64,000 bases of DNA from Nigrospora sphaerica (Eukaryota; Ascomycota; Sordariomycetes; Amphisphaeriales; Apiosporaceae): positions 1-64,000 of the forward strand of contig JAGVVL010000025.1 of NCBI GenBank assembly GCA_018287875.1, read 5' to 3'. A model generated the notes under the pieces. It searched no databases. It was not told the origin of the DNA and was given only the letters and a program-made list of their open reading frames with translations. Made by a program: the position numbers and the translations under genes. Position 1 is the first letter of the stretch; the number at the start of each line of letters is the position of its first letter. Of this stretch, positions 61,806-64,000 are shown piece after piece.

Positions 61806-62680
61806 TGTTGCAGGTATAGGATTTATCCTATACCGTTCTCTGTCACTACGGACTAAGCTATGCACTTAACGAGAAGCTAGTCCTTTAACCAAGCCTATCC
61901 TAAAGCTCGGGCCAGCCTACCCTGGAGCACGGGCCAGCTTACCCGCAAGCATAGCCCGCTTTACCCACAAGCGTGGCGTTCGCCACGTGGAAGCTTCTGC
62001 AAGGTTCCACGAGTTTCCACGAGTTTCTACGTGGCTCCCTGAAGCTCCCACGAGCCCCCATGAGGCTCCACAAACCTCTATAAGGTTCCATATTGAGACC
62101 GGGCCAGGGCTCTTACGTAAGCCTTGATCAAGGGTTTACACAAGTATAAGTTAGGCTTCGGTAGTCCAGTTCATAGCCAGAGACACAGCGCGCTTTTTCC
62201 CTCCTTTTAATACACTGCTACTCTTAGTACGATACTTCACGCTCATTTTTCGTGACTATTCTAAGCTTCTTTTACTTCCCTACGTTAAGGATCATCTTGA
62301 TCAACGATATCCTCACCTGATTGTCCCTTGGGATCGACCTCACGACCGTGTCTTTCCACCAGACTCCCTACAGTCTGGGGTTTCTTGGTTCCAATATGCT
62401 TCTAAGCCACGTAATCACTTACGCAATCACTTACGCGTCCTCTTCCTTGTATTACTAAGAGGATAAGGGTTTAACGGGTATAAGTAAAGGCTGAATCTCC
62501 CCTCTTCGTGTAACTAGTCTGTCCTGAAGCAAGCAAGCAAGCACACGAAATACACTCTCGTTCCTCTTGAAGAGAAGTTCCTTATCCTTCCGTGTTTCTT
62601 TATAGAAACGACCTTCGAGATCGAAAGAGCCCTTATAAAGGGGTTGCTTCCTCTTTTCGATCAAACCACCACTTCTAACA
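61806..62680 (-). mobile_element. Solo LTR, family gamma, containing a TTGAGAC element
   Basis: Minus strand TGTTAGAAGTGG to CCTGCAACA, with a perfect AAGTT duplication (61801-61805, 62681-62685). Net of the insertion it is about 571 bp. Confidence 0.92.
62093..62394. mobile_element. Small TIR element (TTGAGAC family, 302 bp), in LTR-gamma
   Basis: It begins TTGAGACCGGGCC and ends GGTTCCAA between TA duplications (62091-62092, 62395-62396). Removal restores the LTR sequence seen at 42058. Confidence 0.75.
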
Positions 62681-63110
62681 AAGTTCGACATCTTCTTTAA
62701 AGTAGACTAAACCACTATAGAAGTATAGAATTTCTTTAAAGGTATTAAGAAGGCTTTATTTGAGTGGGATTGCTTTGACTTTATTACGTCGGGTATAATT
62801 TAGTATATATTTTAATACAGATTCCGGCTTGAAAGCGGTTTAATTATATATACTGGCTAGAGACCGGCTACTTTCTATCTATTCCGGATATTCTAGCTAG
62901 TAAGCCCGGTTATGCGAGCCTTCTAATAGCAGGTAAAGAAATTCCGTTTACTAATTATTGTAGAGTCCGTTAACTAAGTTAGGAATCCGAGCTCCTTCTA
63001 GTACGCCGATTTTAAAGCATTAAAAACGGCTAGGTCGAGAGGTTAAAGGACGTGAGAGGTATAAAGGGGTAAAAAAAGAAGGTAAATCCGATAAGAGAAG
63101 CATTGAAATA

Positions 63111-63670
63111 TGTTAAAAGTATAGGGCTTACCCTTATACCGTTATCCTTCGTTAAGGACTTAGCTATGCACTTATTAAAAAGCTAGTCCTTTAACCAAGA
63201 CTGCCCTAAAGCTCGGGCCACCTTACCCGACAGCACGGGCCGCCCTACCCTAAAGCTAGGGCCACTTTTCCTGTATACGTGGCCTACGCCACTCGGAACC
63301 TTCTATAAGTTTCTATGAGTTTCCACGTACTTCCATAAGGTTCCACGAGCCTCCACGTGGTCCCACGAGGTTCCATAAGCGTCCACGTGCTTCTAAGCTA
63401 CGTCACTGCTTACGCATCCACTTACGCGTCCCCTCTTTGTATTACTAAGAGGATAAAGGGTTAAAAGGGTATAAATAAGAGATAAATCTTCCTTCTTTAT
63501 ATACATAGTCTCGGAAATAAGCAAGCAACTTAGAGATCTCACTCTCTACCCCCCTCAAGAGAAGTTCCTACTCTTCCGTGTTCCTTTATCCTTAAGGAAC
63601 GGCCTCCGAGATCGAAAGAGCCCTTATAAAGGGGTTGCTTCCTCTTCCGATCAAACCACCACTTCCAACA
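63111..63670 (-). mobile_element. Solo LTR, family gamma (560 bp)
   Basis: Minus strand TGTTGGAAGTGG to ACTTTTAACA, with a perfect AAATA duplication (63106-63110, 63671-63675). It is most like the copy at 40573 (both end ACTTTTAACA), so gamma has at least two subfamilies. Confidence 0.93.
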
Positions 63671-63798
63671 AAATATAAAATCAGTTATTATATAGCTGCT
63701 ATAGCCGTCTATAATAAGTGAGCGGTACTCGAAAGGGTCCTTGGGGGCGGTATTTGGGATAAAGACCTTTTTAAGCTACTTAAGCACAGTTTAATTTG

Positions 63799-63937
63799 TG
63801 TTGAAAGTGGTGGTTCGATCGGAAGAGGAAGCAACCCTTTATAAGGGCTCTTTCGATCTCGGAGGTCGTTTCTTATAAAGAAACACGGAAGAATAAGGAA
63901 CTTTTCTTCAAGAGGAACGAGAGTGTATTTCGTGTGT

Positions 63938-63991
<54 letters not shown>

Positions 63992-64000
63992 CTGGACAGA
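63799..64000 (+). mobile_element. LTR, family gamma, cut by the window end
   Basis: It begins TGTTGAAAGTGGTGG and follows the gamma sequence to the end of the window. Confidence 0.85.
63937..63991 (+). repeat. (CTTG)n microsatellite, about 13 units, inside LTR-gamma
   Basis: The other gamma copies have only about 2 to 5 units at this place (for example 41910-41930), so this copy has expanded. Confidence 0.9.

Larger units (their letters stand above)
61039..64000 (-). mobile_element. Family E transposon, copy 3 (partial), with nested LTRs, inserted in the PKS fragment
   Basis: The left end AGTTCAAGTACCCACTTTCGG follows a TA (61037-61038) and resembles the E terminal repeats. On the minus strand the remains of the same transposase as at 41312-43912 appear in order through 63798, 63110, 61805 and 61342, with the C-terminus (QIQALKA..., SKFANIEDIYRA) at 61342-61180. 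LTR-beta, LTR-gamma (holding a TTGAGAC element) and another LTR-gamma split it. The right end lies beyond the window. Confidence 0.75.

Noticed and set aside
1..64000. Starship-type giant element, CRISPR array or prophage
   Set aside because: No DUF3435 tyrosine recombinase, no regularly spaced repeats and no phage genes were seen; introns and Tad1/Fot1 elements indicate a fungus.

Overview
This is a repeat-dense stretch of a filamentous ascomycete genome (Pezizomycotina, probably Sordariomycetes). The evidence is short spliceosomal introns with CTAAC/CTAAT branch points, Fot1/pogo and Tad1-like transposons, C-to-T decay in CpA context that looks like RIP, and families typical of these fungi: an Ecp2/Hce2-like secreted protein, an RNase T1-like secreted protein, a DUF3632-like protein, a highly reducing polyketide synthase remnant and an AIM6-like remnant. 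About two thirds of the window is mobile DNA, and few host genes look intact. The layout suggests an accessory or subtelomeric compartment; that placement is an inference.

Layout. 1-4080: a chimeric LINE on the minus strand. Its body comes from one LINE family (here 'LINE-B') and its 5' end from another ('LINE-A'), with two 1.1 kb 5'UTR units in tandem. 4081-7635: mostly unassigned DNA plus one unknown gene carrying an STS motif (6247-7122). 7636-13158: a LINE-B remnant split by a Fot1-like transposon, followed by an identical second Fot1 copy in the opposite orientation. 13272-14351: a gene of unknown function. 14700-20921: a nearly intact 6.2 kb LINE-A. 21652-22435: an Ecp2-like secreted protein gene. 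22672-24420: a decayed PNP-domain plus GTPase pseudogene. 24823-27920: an AT-rich, TIR-bounded element (family 'E', a degenerate pogo-like element) that contains a long palindrome. 28450-33805: a gene island with a frameshifted F-box-like gene, a membrane-anchored beta-propeller protein and a truncated AIM6-like gene. 33979-37843: a heavily decayed LINE-B with a 13-bp target duplication. 38002-44336: an E element carrying at least eight nested insertions. 44994-46331: a multi-pass membrane protein gene. 46810-55064: a cluster of LINE-B copies in both orientations around one full-length copy. 57404-59938: a secreted T1-type ribonuclease and a DUF3632-like gene. 60547-61038: a polyketide synthase fragment cut by a third E element, which runs off the right edge.

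Four families of solo LTRs (213, 330, about 570 and about 210 bp) were defined from TG...CA termini and, in most copies, perfect 5-bp target duplications. Two small TIR families were defined the same way, one with 3-bp NCT duplications and one with TA. Nesting gives a relative chronology. The E elements and most LINE-B copies are old and decayed. The two Fot1 copies and LINE-A are young and show little or no RIP-like damage.

Nothing here forms an obvious operon-like or clustered host pathway. The most unusual material is structural: LINE chimerism and tandem LINE promoters, heat-shock-element-like repeats in a solo LTR, and deep nesting.
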